DNA of 64,000 nt from Helicobacter sp. 16-1353 (GCF_003288815.1 NZ_NHYM01000008.1:1-64000); one strand, 5' to 3'; counted from the stretch's first letter, positions 1 to 9,781 are shown. The notes: a model not told the origin generated them from the sequence alone. A program made the numbers and translations.

Positions 1-240
1 AAGAATATTAAAACTAAAATCTTAATAAAAAATCACCAAATAGTAAGAATCTTAAAAGTGGTATAAAATAGCTAAATATGGTAGCAGAGTAAATCTATCG
101 ATTTAGATTCTATATTTTTAAAGATTCATAGAATCTATCAAATCTAAATCAAAAACTAAATATTCTATAAATTTAGAGAATCTAGCAGATTCTACAAAAC
201 TACCCAGAATCTAAATCAAAGTAAGATTCTAAGAATCTAT
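1..240. repeat. AGATTC-rich non-coding DNA at the left edge
   Basis: No gene is seen here. By eye I count eight heptamers AGATTCT or its reverse complement AGAATCT, starting at 46, 105, 130, 177, 187, 206, 224 and 232. They form three close inverted pairs (104-113 with 128-137; 177-183 with 187-193; 224-230 with 232-238). The stretch lies downstream of the leftward pilT-type gene, so the pairs could act as its terminators. The same motif recurs through the whole window. Confidence 0.8.
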
Positions 241-1290
241 TTATAGCACAGAAGATGCTAGTTCGTATTCTTCTTTTGAAATGATTCTATCTTGATATAG
301 GGAATCTAGACTTTGTGCCATTGTTTTCATTTCTGTTAATGTTTGACCTATCATCATTTGCGAGTTGATTTGGTGAATTTTGTTTTCACGAATTAGATTT
401 CTAATTGCTGGGGTTCCCACTAGAATCTCTGTTGCAGCGACCCTTCCGCCATCTACTCTAGGCAATAGGATTTGTGATAAAATCCCCTCGATGGTGATTG
501 CAACCTGACTTCTCACTTGGTCTTGCTTTGTGCCTTCAAATGAGCTTACAATCCTATTTATCGTTTGAGCTGCGGAGTTTGTATGGAGTGTCCCTATCAC
601 AAGGTGTCCTGTCTCTGCGGCTTCTAGGGCGATTTCCATTGTCTCTGTGTTTCTCATCTCGCCGATGAATATAATATCTGGATCTTCCCTAAGGGCGGAT
701 TTTAACGCTCTATTGAATGTTTTCGTGTCCTCGCCAACATTTCTATATGAAAATAACGCATTTATACCCTTATGGACATATTCGATTGGGTCTTCGATAC
801 AAAGAATGTGCTTTTTTTGCGTTTGGTTGATTTCATTTATCATTGCCGCAACGGTAGTTGTTTTACCGCTTCCAGTAGGTCCTGTAACTAGAATTAGCCC
901 TTTTCGCCTTGTAACTAATTGCTTTAAAATGCTAGGTGCATTTATACCCTCTAGCGTTGGAATCTTGGTCGTTATCACCCTAAAGGCAGCTGCGACACTT
1001 CCCATTGTGTAATAGTAATTCACCCTAAATCGCCCAATATCCTCCAAATCGATTGAGAAGTCCAGCTCTCGCTCCTCTTCGAGTGTTTTTTTCTGTTTGT
1101 CTGTTAAGAGTGTATAACATAATTTATCAATCTCTCTTTTTTCTAAAATAGGAAGATTTAATTTTACTAATATACCATCTATTCTTATTTGTGGTTCGCT
1201 TCTAGCAACTAAGTGCAAGTCTGAGGCATTGTGCTTTAGTGTGGTTCTTAGTAATGTGCTTATGTCATAAAGTGGTGCTTGTTGTTCCAT
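241..1290 (-). CDS. pilT: PilT-type secretion/pilus ATPase
   Basis: A hexameric cytoplasmic ATPase of the type II/IV secretion superfamily; PilT members power pilus retraction and often DNA uptake. The N-terminal region (about 1-110) has the family's SDLH motif. Walker A GPTGSGKT is at 137-144, the Asp box (ILCIEDPIE) at 162-170, Walker B (DPDIIFIGEMR) at 203-213 and the His box (TGHLVIGTLHT) at about 227-237. At 349 residues it is full PilT length and lacks the zinc-binding insert of PilB-type assembly ATPases. It is the last gene of a leftward operon with three pseudopilin-like genes, 20 bases after the previous stop. The PilT call rests on motifs and length; a related type II secretion ATPase is the alternative. 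Confidence 0.85.
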   Translation of the reverse strand: MEQQAPLYDISTLLRTTLKHNASDLHLVARSEPQIRIDGILVKLNLPILEKREIDKLCYTLLTDKQKKTLEEERELDFSIDLEDIGRFRVNYYYTMGSVAAAFRVITTKIPTLEGINAPSILKQLVTRRKGLILVTGPTGSGKTTTVAAMINEINQTQKKHILCIEDPIEYVHKGINALFSYRNVGEDTKTFNRALKSALREDPDIIFIGEMRNTETMEIALEAAETGHLVIGTLHTNSAAQTINRIVSSFEGTKQDQVRSQVAITIEGILSQILLPRVDGGRVAATEILVGTPAIRNLIRENKIHQINSQMMIGQTLTEMKTMAQSLDSLYQDRIISKEEYELASSVL

Positions 1291-1310
1291 TGTTTCTCCA
1301 ATATAAAAAT

Positions 1311-1781
1311 TTAAGGCTTGACAACCTGTCTTTTTGTAACTCTAAAAGTTTGATTTGTGATAGGACTGACGACAAATCCAGATATATCCAATATCATAGT
1401 GTTTATTATCGTATTTTTTTGCTCATCTGTTATAGCTACTCCTCCCACATTTGTAACATCTGGACTAACTAATGGTGTCATTTTATATGTAAATTGATAT
1501 TCACCATTTGCCCCATAATTGATATTTTTGATTATAGGTTCCATTACATTTGGTCTAACTGTTGTTGTGCTACCTTCTTGATATTTAAAACCATTTCTTT
1601 GGATATATAAAATCGCTAATTCTGCTGTAGAGTTTAGGTATAAATCAAGTTGTATTGCGATGTGCTCATTTGTTGTTGTATTTAATGTGCTTGTGCTAAG
1701 CTTTAATCCCAATATTGCCAAAGTAGCGACTAATACTGTTATTATAATCGCAAATATCATACCAAATGCTTGTCTTTTCAT
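1311..1781 (-). CDS. PilX/GspK-like pseudopilin candidate
   Basis: 156 residues with a short basic N-terminus (MKRQAFGMIF) running into one long hydrophobic helix (about 8-28), then a polar domain rich in Thr and Asn. This is the architecture of minor pilins of the PilX/GspK kind. The prepilin cleavage motif is degenerate, with no GFxxxE. Its start overlaps the stop of the upstream pseudopilin by four bases (ATGA), so the two are probably translationally coupled. Role inferred from context: a minor subunit of a pilus or pseudopilus used with the neighbouring ATPase. I cannot assign an orthologue. Confidence 0.6.
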   Translation of the reverse strand: MKRQAFGMIFAIIITVLVATLAILGLKLSTSTLNTTTNEHIAIQLDLYLNSTAELAILYIQRNGFKYQEGSTTTVRPNVMEPIIKNINYGANGEYQFTYKMTPLVSPDVTNVGGVAITDEQKNTIINTMILDISGFVVSPITNQTFRVTKRQVVKP

Positions 1782-2620
1782 TGCATTATTATCCCTTCTT
1801 TACAAAATTCTGGCATAAAATCCATAGTTGAGTTTATAAAGCACAATCTAACCCTAAGAATACCTGCTTGAGATTCCGACCATATATAAAAGTTAGATAC
1901 ACTTTGAGCTAATGTTGTTGTTTGGCTATCTTTTATTAGTTGTAAATCACCATTTGCATTTTTTTGTATAAATACAGGATTTATATTGACGATAGTAGCA
2001 ACATCGCCTATTTGGCTTGGATTGTGGCTTAATATCATTGTATTATTATTAACTATATTAGTAATTTTAAATAAAGCTGTTCTAGCTAATTCATTTGTCG
2101 CATAAAACTTATCAACTATAGTTCCATATTGAAGTGTAAATGGAAAATATAGGGCGATAGAATTTACCAAACTATTAAGACTTAATAATCTATCTTCGGC
2201 AAAAACAGTTGTTATTGAATTACCACTAGACAAGCTTAAATTTATAAATCCACTAAAATATGGAATATTCATATTATTGCTTTGATATGTTCCAAAATAA
2301 CCATTTATCGTTTCCATATTTTTTTCTATAAATACTAATTGATTATTATTGCTCACCAAGCCATCTTCAGCTTTATTAACTAGTGATATTGCCGTATAAG
2401 TATTGCCATTTTTTATTGCAATAGAATCCCAAATAGAATCTTGTAAATATTTTGAAACCTGTCTTATAGTTGAGGCACTATCTATTTCCAACTTAGCATA
2501 TTCTTTTTGAATCGCATAATTTTGCATAATTTGAACTATCGCCATAGAGCCAGCAACAGCAACTAATCCTGTAATAACTATAACAAAAACTATCTCTATC
2601 ATAGTAAATGATTTTCTCAT
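1778..2620 (-). CDS. Prepilin-type minor pilin (PilW/GspJ-like)
   Basis: 280 residues starting MRKSFTMIEIVFVIVITG, a class III prepilin signal: short basic leader, then FTMIE with Glu at +5, then a hydrophobic helix that forms the pilus core. The residue before the cleavage site is Ser rather than the usual Gly, which is unusual for a prepilin peptidase substrate. The rest is a polar Asn-rich domain. The size fits PilW/GspJ minor pilins. Four-base overlaps join it to both neighbours, so the three pseudopilin genes form one transcription unit. Function is inferred from the N-terminus and the PilT neighbour. Confidence 0.75.
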   Translation of the reverse strand: MRKSFTMIEIVFVIVITGLVAVAGSMAIVQIMQNYAIQKEYAKLEIDSASTIRQVSKYLQDSIWDSIAIKNGNTYTAISLVNKAEDGLVSNNNQLVFIEKNMETINGYFGTYQSNNMNIPYFSGFINLSLSSGNSITTVFAEDRLLSLNSLVNSIALYFPFTLQYGTIVDKFYATNELARTALFKITNIVNNNTMILSHNPSQIGDVATIVNINPVFIQKNANGDLQLIKDSQTTTLAQSVSNFYIWSESQAGILRVRLCFINSTMDFMPEFCKEGIIMQ

Positions 2621-3279
2621 ACATTATCCTTTGCAAAAGGAACATCGCTCCCAATATTTGCAGCATAATATATATAGGAGGATATTAATTCATTAGCAGC
2701 TCCACCCACACCTACTCTATGCAATCTCACAGTTATCGCTTTGACATCTGTAGTTCCTCTAGTTGCATCAGTGATACTTCCTGCAGTTGTGCCTGTGCCA
2801 AAATTAACATTTACATACTTTATACTTACACTAACAATAAAAAAATCATTGCCACCGCTACTTACTCTTTGGGAAAATTCATTAAAAGCATTAATAGAAG
2901 CTAGATTGGTGTTTCTTGTAATTGCAGTAGCTGTTTTTTGCTCTGGGTCGCACATTCGTCTTCTATCGGCAAGACCAAGTCCGGGTTTTGTATATATATT
3001 TGTATAGATGGGGTCTTGTTTGCAATTATGAGTAGTATCATCAGTAAATAAGATATAATATTCTCCTGATTTTTCGAAATCACTTACATTGTTTGTATCC
3101 CAAGGCTTGTTTTTAATAGTCTCCATCAATGTTAAAGCATTATAATATCCTATAACATTTTGGGATTCTATTGTATTTGCATTACTTTGGCGAACTATGA
3201 GTGGAATACTAAGTATTACAATCCCAACTATAACTATGGAAAAAACAAGCTCTATAAAGGTAAATGCTACCCTTTTCAT
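2617..3279 (-). CDS. Prepilin-type minor pilin (PilV/GspI-like)
   Basis: 220 residues starting MKRVAFTFIELVFSIVIVG: a basic leader, then FTFIE with Glu at +5 and a hydrophobic stretch to about residue 28. The residue before the presumed cleavage site is Ala, not Gly. It contains cysteines that could form a periplasmic disulfide (in HNCKQDP and RRMCDPE). It is the first gene of the leftward pseudopilin-pilT operon. The stretch 3280-3424 upstream is AT-rich and must hold the promoter, but I cannot fix one box with confidence. PilV/GspI-like is a structural guess from size and gene order. Confidence 0.7.
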   Translation of the reverse strand: MKRVAFTFIELVFSIVIVGIVILSIPLIVRQSNANTIESQNVIGYYNALTLMETIKNKPWDTNNVSDFEKSGEYYILFTDDTTHNCKQDPIYTNIYTKPGLGLADRRRMCDPEQKTATAITRNTNLASINAFNEFSQRVSSGGNDFFIVSVSIKYVNVNFGTGTTAGSITDATRGTTDVKAITVRLHRVGVGGAANELISSYIYYAANIGSDVPFAKDNV

Positions 3280-3424
3280 AAATCACTCTCCTTGCTTAAT
3301 GAAACTATCCATAAAATAACTTAATATTATTATAAAGTAAATCAAAATATAACAGAATCATACTATAAATATATTAAAAAATTCAAATGTATAGAAACTT
3401 TAGCATATTTCATTGATATAAAAA

Positions 3425-4342
3425 TCACTCCAAAATGATAGATTCTGCCATTTTGATACTATTTGCACACATAAAATGTATTTTGGGATATACTGCTCTT
3501 AGCTCTTTATATAGATTACGACTTAATTCCAAACCCAAACTTCTCTCATCACTAGCATTTCTTAATTTATCAATCCACTTGCTAGGTATATAACAACCGG
3601 GTAATTTATTGTATAGAAATTCGGCTGCCTTTAGGCTGGATACAGGGTGATACCCTAAAATAAGCTTTGCATTTTTTCCAAGCTCTTTATTTACTCGCTC
3701 CAATATAAGCAATAATTCTTTTGCATTATTTATATCATAAATGGGTTGTGTAACCAAAGCTATAGCACCTTTTTGCACTTTCCTAAACATTCGTTTATAT
3801 ATATTTTCCATATCATTTGCAAATGAATTAACCACAGCAAATGGGTAGATTTTACGCCCATTATCTTTAATATTAAGATTTGCTAAATCTTTTCCATCAT
3901 TTAAAGCATTAATAATATCAAATAACATATAGCTATTTGATTCAAAAACACCTTTTGCCTGTGGTTGGTCGCCCAATCGTATTGGGTCGCCTTTTAGTGC
4001 TAGAAAGATTCTAATATCAAATTCATTTAATCCTAGAATCTCGCCTTGAATAGCTATGGAGTTTTTATCTCTAACGCTAATTGTGCAAATAGTAGGCTTT
4101 TTTAAATAATTCTGTGCTTTTATGCTCGCTAAAATAGAGCTATGTTTCAATCTAGCAAGTGGGGAATCTGTGCAAATAAATGCATCAAATAAATTATATA
4201 ATTCGCTTTGCTTGATTTTTTCTAATGTAGAATCTAAACTAAATGCTTTTTGCGGAATTATCTCATAACTCAAAAATTCATCATCGCTAAGAATCTTTTC
4301 TATTAATCTTTCTATATCTAAACTATTTTTATCACCATTCAT
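3425..4342 (-). CDS. metF: Methylenetetrahydrofolate reductase family protein
   Basis: A TIM-barrel flavoenzyme family that reduces 5,10-methylene-THF to 5-methyl-THF for methionine synthesis. Recognisable blocks are YEIIPQK near the N-terminus (the family's FEFFPPK position, with Glu), ISVRDKN for the usual CRDRN segment, FLALKGDP for the LRGDPP FAD-binding loop, and ALVTQPIYD for the ITQxxFD segment. It is 305 residues, close to E. coli MetF (296). The motifs are divergent, so activity is likely but not certain. It lies head-to-head with the DNA methyltransferase gene and upstream of the pilus operon in the same direction. Confidence 0.75.
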   Translation of the reverse strand: MNGDKNSLDIERLIEKILSDDEFLSYEIIPQKAFSLDSTLEKIKQSELYNLFDAFICTDSPLARLKHSSILASIKAQNYLKKPTICTISVRDKNSIAIQGEILGLNEFDIRIFLALKGDPIRLGDQPQAKGVFESNSYMLFDIINALNDGKDLANLNIKDNGRKIYPFAVVNSFANDMENIYKRMFRKVQKGAIALVTQPIYDINNAKELLLILERVNKELGKNAKLILGYHPVSSLKAAEFLYNKLPGCYIPSKWIDKLRNASDERSLGLELSRNLYKELRAVYPKIHFMCANSIKMAESIILE

Positions 4343-4565
4343 TTAAAAACGACCTTTGTATTTGCATTAAAATATAATTTTAATATGTATTAGTAATTTT
4401 AAGATAAAAATTTTACAATATCAAGCCTTTTATAATTTTTATATAAGAAATCGCATAAAGTGTAGTTTATGGTTGAAAATATATGGTATATTTAATAATG
4501 TGTAAAAAATTATATAATATCAATATTGATTTTTATAAATCTACTAAAGAACTTAGGACATATGA

Positions 4566-6227
4566 ATGCAAAAAATGCTTGTTGTGTTTGATTATTTAAA
4601 ACGATACCATTCGGATATTTTTGATGTAGTATGTATTTTGCTTGAGATTATCACATTGAAACGATATGCAAATAAAAAGATTGAAGAATTATTAGATAAA
4701 GCAAAAAAACGAAAACCCATTGTAGATGATTTTAATGCTGTTATGACAAATCTTTTTGGGGATTTATATGTCAAGCCAAATGCAAATATTAATTTGATTA
4801 AAGTATTACGCGAAATTGATAAAGCAAATGTTACTAATGAACAAATCGAGCTTTTAATCAATGCAATAACACAAAAAAGAACGATTAATAAACTATATAC
4901 ATATTCTACACCTATGGAGATAAGTAGATTAATCGTAGGAATCTTAGATATTAAAAATAATGATGAGATTTATAATCCTTGCTATGGCATAGGCAGTCTT
5001 TTTCTAGCATTAGCAAGAACAAATAAAAAATTTAAGATTTATGGCGAAGAGCTGGATTCTAGCCTTGATAAAATCACAAGATTATTATTAAGAACGCTTA
5101 ATATCCCGACAAATAATCTATTTGTAAATAATATTCTCAAAAATCAAATATTCCCGCCAGAAAGGGAATTTAATAAGATTATGTGTAATCCCCCAATTGA
5201 TGCTTATATTGGCACTTTAGATTTAAAAAATAATGAAAGATTCGCAAAATATGGATTTATCACAAAAAGCACTCCAGAGCTTAGCTTTATTATAAATGGA
5301 ATCTCTTATCTAAAAGATAAAGGGGTATTTGTGATAAGGAATCAATTGCTTAAAAAAACATCGGTGGAAGAAAAATTCAAAGAAAAAATCTGCAAAAATG
5401 GGCTTTTAGAGGCGATTATTGAGCTACCAAAAAATATATTTCCACATAATAGTGCAGATTTCTCATTGATGGTTATTTCAAAAAATAATAATAGTGTATT
5501 ACATATAGATGCTTCTCAATTTTACAAAAAAGAGGGAAAATACAATCGTTTAGTGCGAACTGATGAGATTCTAGAGCTATTAAAAAAGAGAAAAGATACA
5601 GAATATTCCAAATTAACAAAATTAAAAAATATTAATATCGATGATTTACGCGTCCAACCATATCTAAAGAAAAAGCATTCAAATCATTCAATGATGACTA
5701 TAAAAAGTATTGGGGTGGAGATTATAAGAGGACAGAGAATCTGCACTCCCAAAACAAATGCCACAAAACCATATCTAAATATCGGGATTATAAACTTTAA
5801 TGAATGCGGTTTTATCGATGAAAGTAATATTGAGCAAAATATCGCTGATGTGGATAAGATTGAGGCTTGTAAGCTTAAACCATATGATATTTTATTATCT
5901 TTGCGTGGAATTGCTCCAAAACTAACAATGGTTAATAAAAGCAAGATTGATATGGTAGCAAATGCTGGAATCCTAATCCTAAGGGCAAAAAATAAAGAGG
6001 ATGCACTTGGATTATTTTGCTTTTTATTTTCAAAAAATACACAAAAAATATTAAGTGAATTATACGAGCAAACAGAAACAAGAACGATTGATATAAATGA
6101 TTTATACAATATAGAATTACCGCAAGATTTTAGGGAAAATGCCTTAGAAAAATTTAAGCAAATAAATAATATAGGAAATAAAATCAAAAACTTATATAAG
6201 GAATTAGAATCTCTTAGAGATAGTTAA
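4566..6227 (+). CDS. Orphan type I-like N6-adenine DNA methyltransferase fused to a specificity-like domain
   Basis: 553 residues. The N-terminal two thirds resembles type I HsdM: helical region (1-110), motif X block YSTPMEISRLI (113-123), SAM motif I YNPCYGIGSL (136-145, usually DPACGTGG), and catalytic motif IV CNPPI (207-211). From about residue 360 the chain looks like an HsdS half: a TRD-like block and a C-terminal coiled region (LEKFKQINNIGNKIKNLYKELE). So modification and specificity sit in one polypeptide. No restriction subunit lies nearby; the flanks are metF and a rhodanese gene. Motif I has lost its usual Asp-Pro-Ala-Cys form, so SAM binding may be weakened. The start follows AGGACATATG, an acceptable ribosome site. 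Confidence 0.75.
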   Translation: MQKMLVVFDYLKRYHSDIFDVVCILLEIITLKRYANKKIEELLDKAKKRKPIVDDFNAVMTNLFGDLYVKPNANINLIKVLREIDKANVTNEQIELLINAITQKRTINKLYTYSTPMEISRLIVGILDIKNNDEIYNPCYGIGSLFLALARTNKKFKIYGEELDSSLDKITRLLLRTLNIPTNNLFVNNILKNQIFPPEREFNKIMCNPPIDAYIGTLDLKNNERFAKYGFITKSTPELSFIINGISYLKDKGVFVIRNQLLKKTSVEEKFKEKICKNGLLEAIIELPKNIFPHNSADFSLMVISKNNNSVLHIDASQFYKKEGKYNRLVRTDEILELLKKRKDTEYSKLTKLKNINIDDLRVQPYLKKKHSNHSMMTIKSIGVEIIRGQRICTPKTNATKPYLNIGIINFNECGFIDESNIEQNIADVDKIEACKLKPYDILLSLRGIAPKLTMVNKSKIDMVANAGILILRAKNKEDALGLFCFLFSKNTQKILSELYEQTETRTIDINDLYNIELPQDFRENALEKFKQINNIGNKIKNLYKELESLRDS

Positions 6228-6243
6228 TATCTCTAAGATTCTA
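6205..6243. terminator. Bidirectional terminator-like hairpin built from an inverted AGATTC pair
   Basis: TAGAATCT at 6205-6212 and TAGAGATA at 6215-6222 pair with TATCTCTA at 6228-6235 and AGATTCTA at 6236-6243. This gives a stem of 16 pairs with a two-base bulge and a five-base loop. It overlaps the stop of the methyltransferase gene and precedes the convergent rhodanese gene. No clear T-run follows. Confidence 0.6.
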
Positions 6244-6295
6244 GGATTTAAACTCGCAAGAAAATCTCCATTGCTTTTATAGAAATCTAATAATT

Positions 6296-6856
6296 TTAAT
6301 ATCCTTTATCTACCCAAGCATTTAGTCCGCCAACTACCCTTGCTATATTATTATACCCAAGGTGCTTTGCCCAAATTAAGGCAGTATGAGCACTTCCTGC
6401 TGGACTAAAAATATCTTCTCCGCTATCATAAAATATTATTAATTTATCTTTATCATCGCCTAATATTTTCTTAAAATCATCTAGATTCTGCCCCATACTA
6501 TCAGCATTCCAATTCCAACCAGAGCCATCTTCATTTAAGGATATTGATTTTGCAAAAGTGAAAGTTTTGGCATTGGGAATCTTTCTACTATCATCAATCG
6601 TAGCAATGATTATTGCATTATCTAGATTCTGCTTTACATCATCGGTTTTTATAAGCTTATATTCACTGATATTTGACCTTGAGATTAATGCTTTTGCATC
6701 TTCTACAATCTCGCTATTAGCTTCTACTTCCTTTCCTCCTAATAATTCAAATGTGGTAGATTCTAATGCTATAAATCTACTTTCACTATTCGTATTCTCA
6801 CTATTCGCATTGCAACCCATAAAAAACAACATTATAAAAATTAATAATACTTTCAA
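6296..6856 (-). CDS. Rhodanese-like lipoprotein lacking the catalytic cysteine
   Basis: 186 residues. A lipoprotein signal peptide ends in the lipobox FMGC (Cys15), so it should be lipid-anchored at the cell surface or in the periplasm. The C-terminal half is a rhodanese-like fold: DDVKQNL..., NAKTFTFAKS, then the active-site loop LIIFYDSGED, an insertion, then HTALIWAKHLGYNNIARVVGGLNAW, which is the typical end of the domain. Where active rhodaneses have Cys (YCxxG) this protein reads YDSG, so sulfur transfer by the usual mechanism is unlikely. It stands alone between convergent and divergent neighbours. Confidence 0.8.
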   Translation of the reverse strand: MKVLLIFIMLFFMGCNANSENTNSESRFIALESTTFELLGGKEVEANSEIVEDAKALISRSNISEYKLIKTDDVKQNLDNAIIIATIDDSRKIPNAKTFTFAKSISLNEDGSGWNWNADSMGQNLDDFKKILGDDKDKLIIFYDSGEDIFSPAGSAHTALIWAKHLGYNNIARVVGGLNAWVDKGY

Positions 6857-6963
6857 ACTACTTTCTCCATATTTTTTTTGAATTATAAAGTATTTAATTT
6901 TTTTTATAAAGGATTCTAGGTAAAATCTAAACTTAAATTTTTGAAAATCTTAAAGGTATTTGT

Positions 6964-9720
6964 ATGGATTATAAAGATACATTAAATTTGGCTATTAGTG
7001 ATTTCCCTATGAGAGGGAATCTTCCGCAGAATGAACCACCTATTTATAAAAGCTGGAGAGAGCGGGATATTTGGGGTCAAATGAAATCAAAACGAAAACA
7101 TTCCAATTCATCGTTCGTATTACACGATGGACCACCTTATGCAAATGGGCATTTACACATAGGGCACGCATTAAATAAGATATTAAAAGATATTGTTACA
7201 AAATATCACTATTTTCAAGGACAAAGGGTTTATTATACGCCGGGGTGGGATTGTCATGGACTTCCAATAGAACAACAAATTGAGCAAAAAATTGGCTCTC
7301 AAAAAAAATCCCAAATATCTAAGGGCGAATTTAGGGAGCTTTGCAGAAATCACGCTAAAGAATTTATCAAGATTCAAAGTGATGAATTTCAAAGTTTTGG
7401 TATTTTGGGAGATTTTAATAATCCGTATATAACGATGGATTTTGTATTTGAATCAAAGATTTTTGATAGCTTATGTCAAATAGCAAAAAGTGGGATTCTA
7501 GCACAAAGACATAAGCCAATTTATTGGTCTTGGGCTTGTCAAACGGCACTAGCAGAAGCTGAAGTAGAGTATAAGGATAAGGAATCTCCATCTATTTTTG
7601 TTGCATTCAATCTCCAAAATGAAGCATTAAAAAAGATTAATGCTAAAGAAGCTAAGATTATCATTTGGACTACTACGCCTTGGACTCTTCCAGCGAATAC
7701 CGCTATTGCTTTAAATCCAAATGAAATCTATATCTTAAGTGCGAATTCTTTCATTGTGGCAAAAAAACTATATGATAAATTAAAAGATGATTTGAATCTA
7801 GGTGAGATTATTAGCGAGTTTCAAGCAACAACATTAGAGAATCTACTTGCTACAAATCCACTTAATGGTAGAGATTCTAAGATAGTTCTAGGCGAACATG
7901 TAAGCACAGAAGAAGGCAGTGGTGCAGTCCATACTGCACCCGGACACGGCGAAGATGACTATTATATAGGCTTAAAATATAATCTTCCTATTCTTGTTCC
8001 AGTTGATGATTTTGGAAATTTTGATGAATTAATTATAAAAGAAAATCTACTACCAAAAGAATTTTTAGGTATGAATGTATTTAAAGCTCAAGATGGGATT
8101 TTAAAACTTTTGGGGGATTCTCTTTTAAAACATATAAAGATAATTCACTCATATCCACATTGTTGGCGTTCTCATAAACCTGTTATATATCGTGCTACAA
8201 CACAATGGTTTATTTTAATGGATAAGCCATTTTTCAATAATAAAAGCTTACGGCAAATCGCATTAGAGGAAATAGAAAAAGTTAATTTTTATCCAAAAAG
8301 CGGATATAAGAGATTCAAATCAATGATAGAAAATCGTCCAGATTGGTGCATTTCTCGCCAACGCTCTTGGGGTGTGCCAATTGCATTTTTTCATTACAAA
8401 GACACAAAAGAGCCAATATTTGATGATGAATTATTTGCATATCTAAAAGATATTTTTGCAAAAGAGGGATTAAATTGCTGGTGGGATAAAGATATTGTAG
8501 ATTTATTGCCACCTTCTTGGAAATCTAAGGCAAAGGATTTATATAAGGGTGAGCATATACTTGATGTTTGGTTTGATAGCGGAAGCACTTGGAATGCTGT
8601 TTTAGATTCGCCTAAATATGATGCAGGAAGTTATCCAGCTGATATGTATCTAGAGGGAAGCGATCAACATCGCGGATGGTTTCAAAGCTCATTATTAATA
8701 TCTTGTGCTTTAAAACATCAAGCACCATTTAAAAATATCCTTACACACGGCTTTACCGTTGATGAAAATAATGAAAAAATGAGCAAATCAAAAGGAAATG
8801 TCGTCTTACCTGAATCTGTTTTAAAAGAATATGGTAGCGAAATATTGCGTCTTTGGGTCGCTTTGAGTGATTATCAAAGTGATTTAAAGATTTCTGCTAA
8901 TATCCTAAAGCAAATAAGCGAACAATATAGAAAGATTCGCAATACAATACGATTTTTACTTGCAAATACTAATGATTTTAACGCTTTTGTTGCAAAAGAT
9001 GAATTAGGCAGTATTGATAGATGGATTCTAAAAGAAACAATCAATGTGTTTGATGAAGCAAATAGATTATTTAGCGAATATGAGTTTTCTAAGGCTTTTA
9101 ATATTATTATGGGCTTTATTTCAAATGAGCTTAGTGGAATCTATTTTGATTTATGCAAAGATAGCCTATATTGCGATGGTAAAGATTCCATCTCGCGTAG
9201 GGCTATACAAACAACGCTTTGCTTAATTGCAAGAAAATTATTTATATTCTTAGCACCAATTTTAACCTATAGCGTTGATGAAGCACTTAAATATGCCACT
9301 CCTGCATTAAAGGGCGATTGGAACGATGTTTTTGATTGTATAGATTTTGATATTGATTATAATGTAGAGTTTAGTGATAATTTTGATGAATTGCTTGAGA
9401 TTAGAGCATTATTTGGGGCTGAATTGGATAGATTAAAAAAAGATAAGACAATAAAAAGTTCCCTTGAATTAGAGGTTGAATTTGATGGAATAGATTCTGG
9501 AATCTTGGCTAAATGGCTTATAGTAAGCTCGGTAAATAATAATAAAAATGATGAAAACATTATCTCAGCTATAACTCTAAATAATAGCAAGATTCTACGA
9601 ATCTCAAAATCACCATTCTTTAAATGTCCGCGTTGCTGGAGATTTGTATCTAAAGAGGAAAATATCTTATGTGAGAGATGTGTTTCTTGTGTAGTTTTCG
9701 CTAAAAATACGAATATATAA
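6964..9720 (+). CDS. ileS: Isoleucyl-tRNA synthetase
   Basis: 918 residues, full length for a bacterial IleRS, charging tRNA-Ile in the cytoplasm. The class I signature HLHIGH is at 63-68 and KMSKS at 605-609. The editing domain between them includes the WTTTPWTLPANTA segment and the conserved GTGAVH-like block, here GSGAVHTAPGHGEDDY. The C-terminus ends in a zinc finger, CPRCWRF...CERC. The start ATG follows TTAAAGGTATTTGT. It is divergent from the rhodanese gene. Confidence 0.97.
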   Translation: MDYKDTLNLAISDFPMRGNLPQNEPPIYKSWRERDIWGQMKSKRKHSNSSFVLHDGPPYANGHLHIGHALNKILKDIVTKYHYFQGQRVYYTPGWDCHGLPIEQQIEQKIGSQKKSQISKGEFRELCRNHAKEFIKIQSDEFQSFGILGDFNNPYITMDFVFESKIFDSLCQIAKSGILAQRHKPIYWSWACQTALAEAEVEYKDKESPSIFVAFNLQNEALKKINAKEAKIIIWTTTPWTLPANTAIALNPNEIYILSANSFIVAKKLYDKLKDDLNLGEIISEFQATTLENLLATNPLNGRDSKIVLGEHVSTEEGSGAVHTAPGHGEDDYYIGLKYNLPILVPVDDFGNFDELIIKENLLPKEFLGMNVFKAQDGILKLLGDSLLKHIKIIHSYPHCWRSHKPVIYRATTQWFILMDKPFFNNKSLRQIALEEIEKVNFYPKSGYKRFKSMIENRPDWCISRQRSWGVPIAFFHYKDTKEPIFDDELFAYLKDIFAKEGLNCWWDKDIVDLLPPSWKSKAKDLYKGEHILDVWFDSGSTWNAVLDSPKYDAGSYPADMYLEGSDQHRGWFQSSLLISCALKHQAPFKNILTHGFTVDENNEKMSKSKGNVVLPESVLKEYGSEILRLWVALSDYQSDLKISANILKQISEQYRKIRNTIRFLLANTNDFNAFVAKDELGSIDRWILKETINVFDEANRLFSEYEFSKAFNIIMGFISNELSGIYFDLCKDSLYCDGKDSISRRAIQTTLCLIARKLFIFLAPILTYSVDEALKYATPALKGDWNDVFDCIDFDIDYNVEFSDNFDELLEIRALFGAELDRLKKDKTIKSSLELEVEFDGIDSGILAKWLIVSSVNNNKNDENIISAITLNNSKILRISKSPFFKCPRCWRFVSKEENILCERCVSCVVFAKNTNI

Positions 9721-9781
9721 ATAAAATAAATAATATTTTTACATAATATAAGCTACAAATATTATACTTTAAGGACAAAAT

